Assembly: GCA_001001625.1 (NCBI GenBank)
Contig: LCKU01000023.1
Span: 1-19,388, forward strand
Direction: 5' to 3'
Origin: Parcubacteria group bacterium GW2011_GWA2_45_30
Lineage (GTDB): Bacteria; Patescibacteriota; Minisyncoccia; Sungbacterales; HO2-52-23
DNA: 19,388 nt
Both the position numbers and the translations under genes were made by a program. The first letter of the stretch is position 1. The number at the start of each line of letters is the position of its first letter. The notes beneath the pieces were generated by a model. That model saw only the letters and a list, made by a program, of their open reading frames with translations. It did no database searches and was not told where the DNA came from. Of the stretch, positions 1 through 7,109 are shown one piece after another.

Positions 1-362
1 TTCACGTATTGAGTCATTTCTCCATTGAAGTAAGCACTATCCATGGTGTGGCAGCCTGAGCCGAGCAAGCTTGCAATGTTGCTTGGACAAGATGTATAAA
101 TTGTGGTTGTTGATGTGGTTGTGTTGGATCCTCCCGAACATCCTGATAAATAATTGGTACTGCAAGAATAAACAACGGTTCCGCCGTAATTCACATATTG
201 AGTCATTTCTCCGTTGAAGTAAGCGCTCCCCATGTCATGGCAGCCGGAGCCAAGCAAAGAAGCAATTGCGGCCGGACAAGAATCGGCATCAGAATTTTCC
301 GCGTAAAAAAATAATGAAAAAATAATAAAAAATAATATTAGGTAAAAATTTACTTTTCCCAT
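1..362 (-). CDS. Secreted cysteine-rich tandem-repeat protein (3' end outside window)
   Basis: This is a partial reading frame that starts with ATG at 362 and is still open at base 1. The first ~24 residues are a basic start plus a hydrophobic stretch rich in Phe, Ile and Leu, which looks like a signal peptide. Two copies of a unit follow, with a period of 189 bp (63 aa). Each begins with a Cys-Pro-x-x-Ile-Ala-Ser-Leu-Leu-Gly-Ser-Gly-Cys-His block and shares the string AYFNGEMTQYV. A Tyr-Ser-Cys ... Gly-Cys block and a Thr-rich linker separate the copies. Four Cys per unit suggest disulphide-bonded extracellular modules. The gene lies 31 bp downstream of the HMA gene on the same strand, so the two are probably co-transcribed. 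I do not recognise the family. The ...YSC...GC spacing faintly recalls Sushi modules, but the Cys spacing does not match well. Confidence 0.72.
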   Translation of the reverse strand, partial: MGKVNFYLILFFIIFSLFFYAENSDADSCPAAIASLLGSGCHDMGSAYFNGEMTQYVNYGGTVVYSCSTNYLSGCSGGSNTTTSTTTIYTSCPSNIASLLGSGCHTMDSAYFNGEMTQYV

Positions 363-393
363 AAAATTAAAAAGGCGGAGCGCGGCTACTTGC

Positions 394-603
394 TTATGAA
401 GCGGTGTATCCTAGCTCCGCAATGGCTTTAATTATATTTTCTTGGGTAACTTTTTGCGGATCAAACTCAAACACGCCTTTCTTGCCATCATAGTCCACAA
501 AGGCGAACGCCACCCCGTCCATTTGTGAAGTCAGCATCTGAATGCCGGTGGCGCACGCCCCGCAATGCATCCCATCTATTTTTAGTTCTATCTTTTCTGC
601 CAT
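394..603 (-). CDS. copZ: Heavy-metal-associated (HMA) domain protein, CopZ-like copper chaperone
   Basis: The protein is 69 aa, the usual size of a free-standing HMA (ferredoxin-like, beta-alpha-beta-beta-alpha-beta) metallochaperone. The metal-binding loop GMHCGAC is at residues 11-17, with Cys14 and Cys17 as the Cu(I) ligands. The C-terminal ...ELGYTAS matches the end of the fold. CopZ-like proteins carry Cu(I) in the cytosol to CopA-type ATPases, and a CopA with its own HMA domain is encoded at 8232-10739. The gene is on the minus strand, upstream of the secreted repeat protein. No convincing SD precedes the ATG. A strong extended -10 promoter lies at 839-849, giving a leader of over 200 nt that contains a nested inverted repeat. 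The symbol is by analogy; a mercury or other soft-metal carrier is possible. Confidence 0.82.
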   Translation of the reverse strand: MAEKIELKIDGMHCGACATGIQMLTSQMDGVAFAFVDYDGKKGVFEFDPQKVTQENIIKAIAELGYTAS

Positions 604-656
604 AATTTTCTAAATTTTGGAACGAGGTGAACAAAATTTAGCCAAAATTATGAGCA

Positions 657-800
657 CCCCGCTCTAATTTTACCAACTTTACCATTTAATTTCCTGTAAC
701 CATTAACTCCGCATGACACGCGATTCGCGTGCGCGAATAGCGCATGCCTCTATGGGCGAAGCGAATCGCCAATGTTATACCTCGTAAAATTAGAGCGGGG
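657..800. repeat. Nested inverted-repeat element (17-bp perfect arms)
   Basis: Perfect 17-bp arms, ccccgctctaattttac (657-673) and its reverse complement (784-800), enclose 110 bp. Inside are a second perfect pair, gcgattcgc (720-728) and gcgaatcgc (761-769), a local palindrome at 717-731, and a small hairpin ggcga...tcgcc at 755-770. The element fills most of the 604-890 non-coding gap between divergent genes. It would lie in the mRNA leader of the HMA gene if the promoter at 839-849 is used. It may be a small mobile (MITE/REP-like) element or a structured leader; no ORF is carried. Confidence 0.6.
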
Positions 801-838
801 CATAAAGTTGTCTTTTCATCCGATATTTAATAAGATTT

Positions 839-849
839 ATTATACCACA
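839..849 (-). promoter_or_regulatory. Extended -10 promoter for the HMA gene
   Basis: Read on the minus strand the sequence is TGTGGTATAAT, a consensus -10 (839-844) with an extended TG element. The same 11-mer occurs on the plus strand at 19150-19160. No good -35 is seen at 16-18 bp, which is common for extended -10 promoters. It points toward the HMA gene at 603. Confidence 0.55.
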
Positions 850-890
850 TCACTATTTTCCAGTTATCCCCAAATATCGCGAATATCTTT

Positions 891-2909
891 ATGACCGAAG
901 AAAACAAAATATTTCATGATATTGCCGTACTTTTGCCGGCGTTTAATGAAGCCGAAAACATAGGCCGAATTATAGAAGAACTGAAATCGCATTTCCACAA
1001 AATCCTGGTAGTTGATGACGGATCAAATGACACAACCGCGTTCATTGCGGCGCGATTGAGCATCGAGGTTTACCGGCAAAAACATCTTGGAAAAGGAGCC
1101 GCCATGCGAAACGGCCTTGAAATCCTACGATCACGCGGGGGAGAATATAAAGCAGTACTTATCATGGACGCAGACGGCCAGCACACTATTGAGGACGCAA
1201 TCCGGCTAGCTGCGGCATGGGATACAGCCGCCCCAAGTGTTATTTCCGGAGAAAGACAGTTTCATTATCCCGATATGCCGTTATCTCGACTATACGGAAA
1301 CATCGCTTCATCACAATTATTTTCTCCGCTTATTGGCAGAAAAATAACTGATTTGCAGTGCGGATTGCGCCTTTATCCAATGGCGCTTATCCCGCAAATA
1401 CTTCCTGTATCCAACGGATACACCGCCGATATGGAAATGCTGCTTAACGCGCACGAACAAAATGTCGATATCCGCACCATTTCCATAAAAACCATGTATG
1501 ATGCCATGCGCCCACCGCAGCCGATACACTCCGCTCGACATATGCTGCATATTGTCTATTTTATCGCAAAATCGTATTTTAAAAAAATACGAAGAAATGC
1601 ATCTTTTTCTGTACTTTTAGTTATTTTTTTGGCGCTCCTTGCGTTGCTTATAATACGCGATACTAAAACCGCAATCCAAAATTACCAGAAACCGCGCACC
1701 CGAAATGATTCATATGTTGCGGCGCTTGAATACCTTCGCAGTCACTCGCCGGAAGATGCTATTATTTTAAGCCCGTGGGAAGACGGCAATCAAATTATTG
1801 CGCTTGCCAATCGGAGGGTGGTGGCATCAAGCAAAGTATACCCTTCAGAAACAACGGAGCTTGCCGCGCGTTTTCGGGATGTAGGAAAATTCTTTTTTGC
1901 GAAATCCGACGATGACGCCCAAGAGGTAATCAAAAAATACGGAGTTTCTTTTGTATTCTTGAAAAAACAAAATTTTGATTTTTACCTCTGCCGCTATGCG
2001 CGCCGTTGCGGAAAAAAAGATTCTCTCATTTATCGATTACTCGCTGACGAACCGGTATCATTCCTTACCATGGCATATGAAAACAAATCCTACAAGATTC
2101 TTAAAGTGGATGAAACTGCGCCCCAACGCGCGGGATTTGATTATTCTTACGCCAATTTTCTTACCGGCCTATGGTCCAAACTTCCACTTACCGCGAATAA
2201 TTACCGACCAATGTTCGGCGGGATACTTCCGCATCATTATCCTTTTACCGACGCGCTCTTTCCCGATTTTTTTGCGCGGGTAAAAGCATTCCCGCCCGAG
2301 GTCATACTCATACTTGGCCCTGACCATAAAAACATCGGGAAAACTCCGGTTACCGTATCGGCCCGGCCCTGGAAAACTCCTTTTGGAACGCTTAAACCGC
2401 ATACCAATTTAATTAACCGTCTCACTGAAAACGAATTTGCATCAACTGATGAGAAGACACAGAGCAAAGAGTGGTCAGTACGAACTATTATCCCTTATAT
2501 TGCCGCAGTATCTCCGCAATCCCAAATCGTGCCCATACTCATTCGCTCCGATCTCTCGGTAAATAACGCAGAGCGCCTAGCGCATGAACTCTCCTCATCT
2601 CTTCCTCCGAACTCTCTGATTATCTTAAGCGTTGACTTCTCACATAGACTGACAGATGAAGAAACAAACCGCGAGGACAAAAAAAGCCGGAACGCAATCG
2701 AACATTTTCGTTTTGAAGAAATAGAAAATCTTTCACTCGACAACCACAAAGGATTATTTGTCTTCCTTTCAATCATGAAAGAACGGGACGCTAAAAAAAT
2801 TGAATTTCTTGGCTACGAAAGAAACGATCTTCTCCACGAAAAAGACCCTTCAGCGTTCCCGGATTATCCATACATAGTAAGTTATTTTTCGTATGCGTTT
2901 AACAGGTGA
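891..2909 (+). CDS. GT2 glycosyltransferase - TM - STT3-soluble-like - Memo-like fusion protein
   Basis: The protein is 672 aa. Residues 10-230 are a GT-A family 2 transferase: VLLPAFNE at the start, VDDGSND (41-47), and the DAD metal/nucleotide-sugar motif at 93-95 followed by GQH, as in polyprenyl-phosphate mannose or glucose synthases. A basic patch (KKIRR, 231-235) precedes one TM helix (238-255), so the transferase should be cytosolic and the rest outside. Residues ~275-400 resemble the soluble part of STT3/AglB proteins, with WEDGNQI (296-302) in the place of the WWDYG motif. Residues ~438-670 match the Memo/AmmeMemoRadiSam protein B fold: GGILPHHYPFT, ILGPDHK (475-480), WKTPFG, VDFSH (581-585) and a final YPYIVSYFSYAF. 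Its stop overlaps the start of the STT3-like gene by 17 bp, which argues for translational coupling. The domain order is unusual. The exact donor lipid and acceptor are not readable from the sequence. Confidence 0.82.
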   Translation: MTEENKIFHDIAVLLPAFNEAENIGRIIEELKSHFHKILVVDDGSNDTTAFIAARLSIEVYRQKHLGKGAAMRNGLEILRSRGGEYKAVLIMDADGQHTIEDAIRLAAAWDTAAPSVISGERQFHYPDMPLSRLYGNIASSQLFSPLIGRKITDLQCGLRLYPMALIPQILPVSNGYTADMEMLLNAHEQNVDIRTISIKTMYDAMRPPQPIHSARHMLHIVYFIAKSYFKKIRRNASFSVLLVIFLALLALLIIRDTKTAIQNYQKPRTRNDSYVAALEYLRSHSPEDAIILSPWEDGNQIIALANRRVVASSKVYPSETTELAARFRDVGKFFFAKSDDDAQEVIKKYGVSFVFLKKQNFDFYLCRYARRCGKKDSLIYRLLADEPVSFLTMAYENKSYKILKVDETAPQRAGFDYSYANFLTGLWSKLPLTANNYRPMFGGILPHHYPFTDALFPDFFARVKAFPPEVILILGPDHKNIGKTPVTVSARPWKTPFGTLKPHTNLINRLTENEFASTDEKTQSKEWSVRTIIPYIAAVSPQSQIVPILIRSDLSVNNAERLAHELSSSLPPNSLIILSVDFSHRLTDEETNREDKKSRNAIEHFRFEEIENLSLDNHKGLFVFLSIMKERDAKKIEFLGYERNDLLHEKDPSAFPDYPYIVSYFSYAFNR

Positions 2910-4728
2910 TCTAAAAACTTCAAACAGCGTGATTCTCCCGCGTTTGCCCGTAAAAAAAACGCTTATTTATATTATGCTGATTGTGGTCTTTACGGTCGGA
3001 ATGTGGATTCGTTTTTCCAATCCATTAAATCCTACCATAAACGTAAATGATTATTACTTTCATCGCTCCTATTATCTCTGGCAGAACGGCGCGCTTCCGG
3101 AGTCGGACGTATGGAACTTCGCTCCCCAAAAAATGCCTGAAAATATTCCGCCGCTTCTGGCCTATGCCACAATTCCGTTTTTTACCGCAGCCGCATTTCT
3201 CTTACCCCCGAATTACAACACAACGGACATGCTCAATGCCGCGCTTTATTTTCCTCCATTTTTTTACGCAGGATGGATGATCCTGGCGTTTTTCTTCTTA
3301 AAACGTATTTTATCAACGCGGGGCATAATTCTTTTTTTAATTCTTCTCACATTCATCCCGGCGTCAATATCCCTTTTTGCAAAAAATAATTATGACGAGG
3401 AAATATTGGGAATAATCCTGCTTTTTTTATTCATTATATGCCTGCTGCATTATACGCGCGAAAAACGACCAAGGTATTTTTGGGGAATGTTTGCAGGCCT
3501 AACCCTGCTTGAACTCGCATGGCAACAATTTACGATCATATTTATCGCGCTTCTTCTCGTCGCGATTTTTATGTATTTCAAAGAGCGCAAAACCGCACTC
3601 GTTCTCTTTTCCATACTGCCGCTCTCGCTCTTAGCCGGGCATATAATATCGCGCTACCTATTTAACACCGCCTATTCTCCTATTGATATTCTTAAGGAAG
3701 CCTGGATTTTCGCAAGCAATTTTTCTAATCCAGACCTGCAGATGGCAATGCGCCGAAATGACTGGTCAAATATCGGCATTCATAGTTTTCTTGATAGTTT
3801 CGGGTGGCTGGGGGCATTTCTTGTCTTATTCGGTATGGCGCGCCTGGCCATGCGCCGTGACGCCATAAAAGACATGGTTATTTTTATTTTTACCTTTGTT
3901 TGCGGGCTTTCCTATTTCTTTTTTTCAAAAAACGTATCACTCTTTCTTCCCGCAGCGCTTCTGACTGCATCCTACGGGGGAGAAACACTCATCTCCCGTA
4001 GGCATTTCAATATAACTTTGGGGGGCATATTCTCATCGGCATTAAAAAATCCCCGCATACGTTTGGGGATAAAATACGCCATAATAATTTTTGCCGCTGT
4101 TTCCGTATTTCTTACGACAGAACATGTCGTGTGGCTCAAGCGCGAAAGATTAGAAGGAAATATTATAATATCGGTCAGCCCGGAAATCGCACAACAAGGA
4201 GAACCGCAAAAAGTGGAAATCTACCTGCAAAACGGTGCAGTGCCGACACTTAAAGAAAAGGGATCGCACGCCGGATTCCACATTGAAGTAAAAAATACGG
4301 CCGTAAAAAATATCCGGGCATACTCCCCGTATGGATCATCGAACATAGTCATAAAACCGGATGCCATAAAAAATAACTGGTATTGGTTTGAGACGAAATT
4401 TCCACATCTTAATAAAAACGAGCAAGGAAACATATCATTTGAAATCACTCCTGCGTCCCAAAATGCGGAATTTCGGGTACGCGCCTGGCTGCCGGCTTCC
4501 TGCTCAATTATCATGCGACTCGCCGGAATTCGTGATCGGAGAGATGAATTTTGGAATCCGATCTCCAACGGCTGGAGGCATGAATCCTGCATTGTAAGAA
4601 TCCCTTCTTCACAAAGTCCGCAAAACACGGACTATCCGGTAATTCCCTGCGCCATTCCAGTTTTCGCTGGCTACCTGACACAGCGTAACTTTAACTGTCT
4701 GCGATACCAGATCTCTTCCAAAATCTAA
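2893..4728 (+). CDS. STT3-like oligosaccharyltransferase-type integral membrane protein
   Basis: The protein is 611 aa and multi-spanning, with a C-terminal extracytoplasmic domain. Features in line with the STT3/PglB/AglB GT-C family are an acidic first-loop motif NDYYFHR (52-58), a second acidic loop NNYDEE (165-170, D-x-E type) after a hydrophobic helix, and a re-entrant-loop-like stretch around 278-305 before a GWLGAFLVLFG helix. A last TM (about 393-410) is followed by ~200 residues of beta-rich sequence that lack a WWDYG motif. That motif's likely counterpart (WEDG) lies in the preceding overlapping gene, so the two proteins may work as one enzyme. The family moves lipid-linked glycans to protein Asn, or related C-type glycosyl transfer. 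The ATG at 2893 gives a short basic cytosolic tail before TM1. The exact reaction is inferred; another GT-C family (PMT or ArnT-like) is the alternative. Confidence 0.7.
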   Translation: MRLTGDLKTSNSVILPRLPVKKTLIYIMLIVVFTVGMWIRFSNPLNPTINVNDYYFHRSYYLWQNGALPESDVWNFAPQKMPENIPPLLAYATIPFFTAAAFLLPPNYNTTDMLNAALYFPPFFYAGWMILAFFFLKRILSTRGIILFLILLTFIPASISLFAKNNYDEEILGIILLFLFIICLLHYTREKRPRYFWGMFAGLTLLELAWQQFTIIFIALLLVAIFMYFKERKTALVLFSILPLSLLAGHIISRYLFNTAYSPIDILKEAWIFASNFSNPDLQMAMRRNDWSNIGIHSFLDSFGWLGAFLVLFGMARLAMRRDAIKDMVIFIFTFVCGLSYFFFSKNVSLFLPAALLTASYGGETLISRRHFNITLGGIFSSALKNPRIRLGIKYAIIIFAAVSVFLTTEHVVWLKRERLEGNIIISVSPEIAQQGEPQKVEIYLQNGAVPTLKEKGSHAGFHIEVKNTAVKNIRAYSPYGSSNIVIKPDAIKNNWYWFETKFPHLNKNEQGNISFEITPASQNAEFRVRAWLPASCSIIMRLAGIRDRRDEFWNPISNGWRHESCIVRIPSSQSPQNTDYPVIPCAIPVFAGYLTQRNFNCLRYQISSKI

Positions 4729-4768
4729 ATGTGTATAAGCAAAATTTCGTTTTATTAACCACATGTAT

Positions 4769-4774
4769 TAGAAT
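4769..4774 (+). promoter_or_regulatory. Possible -10 box, near-leaderless promoter
   Basis: TAGAAT matches the -10 consensus at 5 of 6 positions and lies 7 bp before the ATG at 4781. If used, transcription would start at or next to the start codon, giving a leaderless mRNA. No SD precedes this ATG. The -35 region is poor, so the call is weak. Confidence 0.3.
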
Positions 4775-4780
4775 TAAAAA

Positions 4781-5665
4781 ATGCAGGAGTTCAAGCAAAA
4801 AATCCCTTTTACCGCGTTTATTATTGCCATAGTGGGTCTGGCCGCAATTATTCTATTGCCTTCAATAAATACAACCGCATCCGATAACGCCCTTTTTGCC
4901 AAACTCGTGCCGGAATGTTCAAGTATATCCGTGGGCGGAAAATCCGTAACCAATGTATGCACGATCTGCGATCTTTTTAAGCTTATCCAGAATATCCTGA
5001 ATTTTGCCTGGATTTATATCACTTTCCCGGTGGCGGCCTTAATGCTTGCCATTGGCGGATTTATGATGCTGGTTCCCGGACTTTCGGGAGAAAAAGGAGC
5101 CGGATCCTATTCCAAAGGGAAAAAAATAATAACCAACGCCCTGCTGGGCATTGTAATCGTATTTATGGCTTGGCTTGGCATTGATACCATCATGAAAGCA
5201 GTACATGGCTTTCAATACAACGAGGGTGGCGGATTCGGGCCCTGGAACGCCATTCAATGCCAATCACAACCCCTTATCATAAGTGTTGTAGACGAATCAA
5301 ATGGCTCGACGAATTCTTTAAGCTTAAACTTATTAAACGATGCGGAGGTCCGACAGGCCCTATCTTCACAGCCCGGCATTACGGTCTTGGATGCCTGTCC
5401 GGCGGGCATATCGTCCGCTGATGTTCCGGGCGGATGCGCCGTACTTTCAAACGTAACCCCGAAAGCGATTGCGGCTGTGAATGCTTTCAAAACCGCCTGC
5501 GGCTGTCCGATCAAAATCACCGGTGGATCCGGCGACAAAATTTATCTTGAAAATACTCCGGTGGTTAAAATGTTTATTGAAATCACATATATAACCGCAG
5601 GTCTGCGGGTAAATGACGGATCAAAGTTGTTCAAAGCGCCAAATGGCATTATATTTGCGCTATAA
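4781..5665 (+). CDS. T4SS pilin-like membrane protein with degenerate peptidase-like C-terminal domain
   Basis: The protein is 294 aa. A signal peptide or first TM spans 9-29. A lumenal C-x2-C (Cys60, Cys63) precedes two TM helices (about 72-98 and 116-139) joined by a short basic Gly/Lys loop. This is the arrangement of the 'T4SS pilin' (VirB2/TrbC-like) proteins common in CPR genomes. Residues ~184-294 then resemble the small murein-peptidase-like domain often fused to these pilins: a Cys-x-G-C motif (240-242) followed by ITGG (246-249). In functional relatives GG is followed by GH and later by SH...GY...D. Here these positions read DK (252-253) and TP (259-260), with MFIEI aligning to the terminal hydrophobic/Asp strand, so the metal ligands appear lost. 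No T4SS ATPase or channel gene is near. It lies between the glycosyltransferase pair and a secreted acidic protein, all on one strand. Confidence 0.68.
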   Translation: MQEFKQKIPFTAFIIAIVGLAAIILLPSINTTASDNALFAKLVPECSSISVGGKSVTNVCTICDLFKLIQNILNFAWIYITFPVAALMLAIGGFMMLVPGLSGEKGAGSYSKGKKIITNALLGIVIVFMAWLGIDTIMKAVHGFQYNEGGGFGPWNAIQCQSQPLIISVVDESNGSTNSLSLNLLNDAEVRQALSSQPGITVLDACPAGISSADVPGGCAVLSNVTPKAIAAVNAFKTACGCPIKITGGSGDKIYLENTPVVKMFIEITYITAGLRVNDGSKLFKAPNGIIFAL

Positions 5666-5692
5666 AACGAATAGCATTACAATGAAACTGGT

Positions 5693-6973
5693 ATGTTTTT
5701 CAATCCAAGGATAGAAAAAAAATATAGAAATTATAAAAAAATCTCCTGGCTGCTGATAGCATCAATAGTTATAATGCAGAGTGTTGTTTTTATTCCGCTC
5801 GCAAATGCCATTGAAACCATTGAACTGGATGCTTCGCAATTTCAGCAATCCGAAGGGGGCGGAAGCGACTCCACTGGCGCCGCTGGAACCACCGAAGAAA
5901 CGGGTAGCGAAACCACCGGAAGTACTGAAAGCACAACCGGAACCGGCTCATCCGGAACAAGCGGAACAGATAACAGTAGTGCCGGCACAGGAGGAACTTC
6001 TGCCGGCGGAACAGATGCCGCCGGAACAGCCAGCGGAGGCACAAGCGCTACGGGTGAAAGTACCGCAGGAACAACCGGAGAAACCGGATTTGGCGGCTTG
6101 GTTGATTCTGCCTGGGGAGCCGTGACCGGACCGGGCACCGCGCTTGGTGAAGCGCTCGGAGCATTGGGACTTTCTGATACTCCGGGTCTTGGCACTCCAG
6201 GCGGCATGGGATTTGCCGCAGCTGGTCTTGCCGCTTCTGCATTTGGCGGTCCTATTGGAACGGGAATTGCTGCAGTTGCCGCAATAGCAAATTATGCCTG
6301 TGGCGGATGCATTGTCGGATTCATAAACTCCCTTTTTGAAGACCCGATCCCTGATCTTGGATTTTTGGGAACATTTGATGAACTTATTGATACTATTGAC
6401 GAACAATTAGGATTATCTCAAGAAGAGTTAGATGAAATTTCCGGAAATCCTCCGGGAGGATTTGACGAGATGATGAGTGGAATGATGGATGAACTGGCTG
6501 ATGAAATAGACGCCATAGGCGAGGTAGGGGGAAGCACTGCGGATAGCGTTGGTACTGGAACCGGAATGGGGAGTAGTGCTGATTCTTTTGGCGGCACCGG
6601 CGGCACTACGGGAAGCGTTGGTGGTACTGATAATGTTGGAACAGACGCTCCCGGGCCGGGCGGCTTTGAAGGATTTCAAGATGTAGCTACTGAAGACCTG
6701 CAAGACTTTGCTGATGTTGCTGATAGTGCTACCGAAGCCGCTGGTGCCACTGAAGGTTACGGTGATGATATAGATTCAAATGACTTGGAGGGATATGATG
6801 AAGATGCCACTGAAGCAGCAGAAGCAGAAGCAGAAGCAGAAGCAGAATCAGAATCAGATTCAGATTCAGATAGTGAGGGTACAGAAGGAGATGATAATGA
6901 AGATGGAGATGCGGAGGGCGAGGGTGGAGAGGAGGAAGAGGAAGAGGAAGAGGAAGAGGAGGAGGAAGAATAA
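5693..6973 (+). CDS. Secreted low-complexity Gly/Thr/Ser-rich protein with poly-acidic tail
   Basis: The protein is 426 aa. A basic N-terminus (KKYRNYKK) and a hydrophobic helix end in ANA at 37-39, a good signal-peptidase I site. The mature protein has a Gly/Ser/Thr-rich stretch (about 53-130), a Gly/Ala-rich hydrophobic region with two Cys (about 175-210, ...ACGGC...), another Gly/Thr-rich linker, and a very acidic tail. That tail passes through Glu-Ala, Glu-Ser and Asp-Ser repeats into 14 consecutive Glu at the C-terminus. No catalytic motif is visible and I do not recognise a family. The Thr/Ser-rich parts could be glycosylation targets for the upstream transferases, and the acidic tail could bind cations; both are inference. 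The gene follows the pilin-like gene by 27 bp. The start is fixed by the signal peptide. Confidence 0.75.
   Translation: MFFNPRIEKKYRNYKKISWLLIASIVIMQSVVFIPLANAIETIELDASQFQQSEGGGSDSTGAAGTTEETGSETTGSTESTTGTGSSGTSGTDNSSAGTGGTSAGGTDAAGTASGGTSATGESTAGTTGETGFGGLVDSAWGAVTGPGTALGEALGALGLSDTPGLGTPGGMGFAAAGLAASAFGGPIGTGIAAVAAIANYACGGCIVGFINSLFEDPIPDLGFLGTFDELIDTIDEQLGLSQEELDEISGNPPGGFDEMMSGMMDELADEIDAIGEVGGSTADSVGTGTGMGSSADSFGGTGGTTGSVGGTDNVGTDAPGPGGFEGFQDVATEDLQDFADVADSATEAAGATEGYGDDIDSNDLEGYDEDATEAAEAEAEAEAESESDSDSDSEGTEGDDNEDGDAEGEGGEEEEEEEEEEEEEE
6812..6870 (+). repeat. Hexanucleotide repeat tract encoding acidic dipeptides
   Basis: In-frame hexamers grade from GAAGCA (several copies, one interrupted by a single GCA) to GAATCA and then GATTCA. 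They encode Glu-Ala, Glu-Ser and Asp-Ser. A separate GAG/GAA tract at 6929-6970 encodes the 14-Glu tail. The graded units look like slippage growth followed by point changes. Because unit length is a multiple of three, copy-number change would alter tail length without a frameshift. Confidence 0.75.
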
Positions 6974-7013
6974 GTTGAACAATCCCTAAAAATATATTTT
7001 TCGAGTAAGTCCT

Positions 7014-7046
7014 TCGACTTCGCTCAGGATAAACTGAGCGCATCGA
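7014..7046. repeat. Short dispersed palindromic repeat
   Basis: A perfect 7-bp stem, cgctcag (7021-7027) and ctgagcg (7034-7040), has a gataaa loop. A 2x2 internal loop separates it from an outer tcga/tcga pair (7014-7017, 7043-7046). The type cttcgacttcgctcagga...ctgagcgcatcgag is familiar as a widespread intergenic repeat in CPR and other bacteria. Its spurious minus-strand translation gives YPERSRRT. It lies between the acidic protein and the amidohydrolase and has no T-tract, so it is not a classical terminator. Confidence 0.55.
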
Positions 7047-7109
7047 GAAATTGCCTAAAAAGGAAGCTTCTCAATTGTGCTTCCGCTCCTGCTAGTGGGG
7101 TATCTAGGG

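Noticed and set aside
1..300. Repeated units taken as a possible CRISPR array
   Set aside because: The 189-bp period is a multiple of three, lies in an open frame with a signal peptide, and has no short palindromic repeat with unique spacers.
5790..6703. Several minus-strand frames opposite the acidic secreted protein
   Set aside because: They are Pro/Ser- or Ser/Cys-rich mirror images of the Gly/Thr repeats; the plus-strand frame has a proper signal peptide.
7014..7046. Hairpin as terminator of the acidic protein gene
   Set aside because: No T-run after the stem; its sequence fits a widespread dispersed repeat instead.
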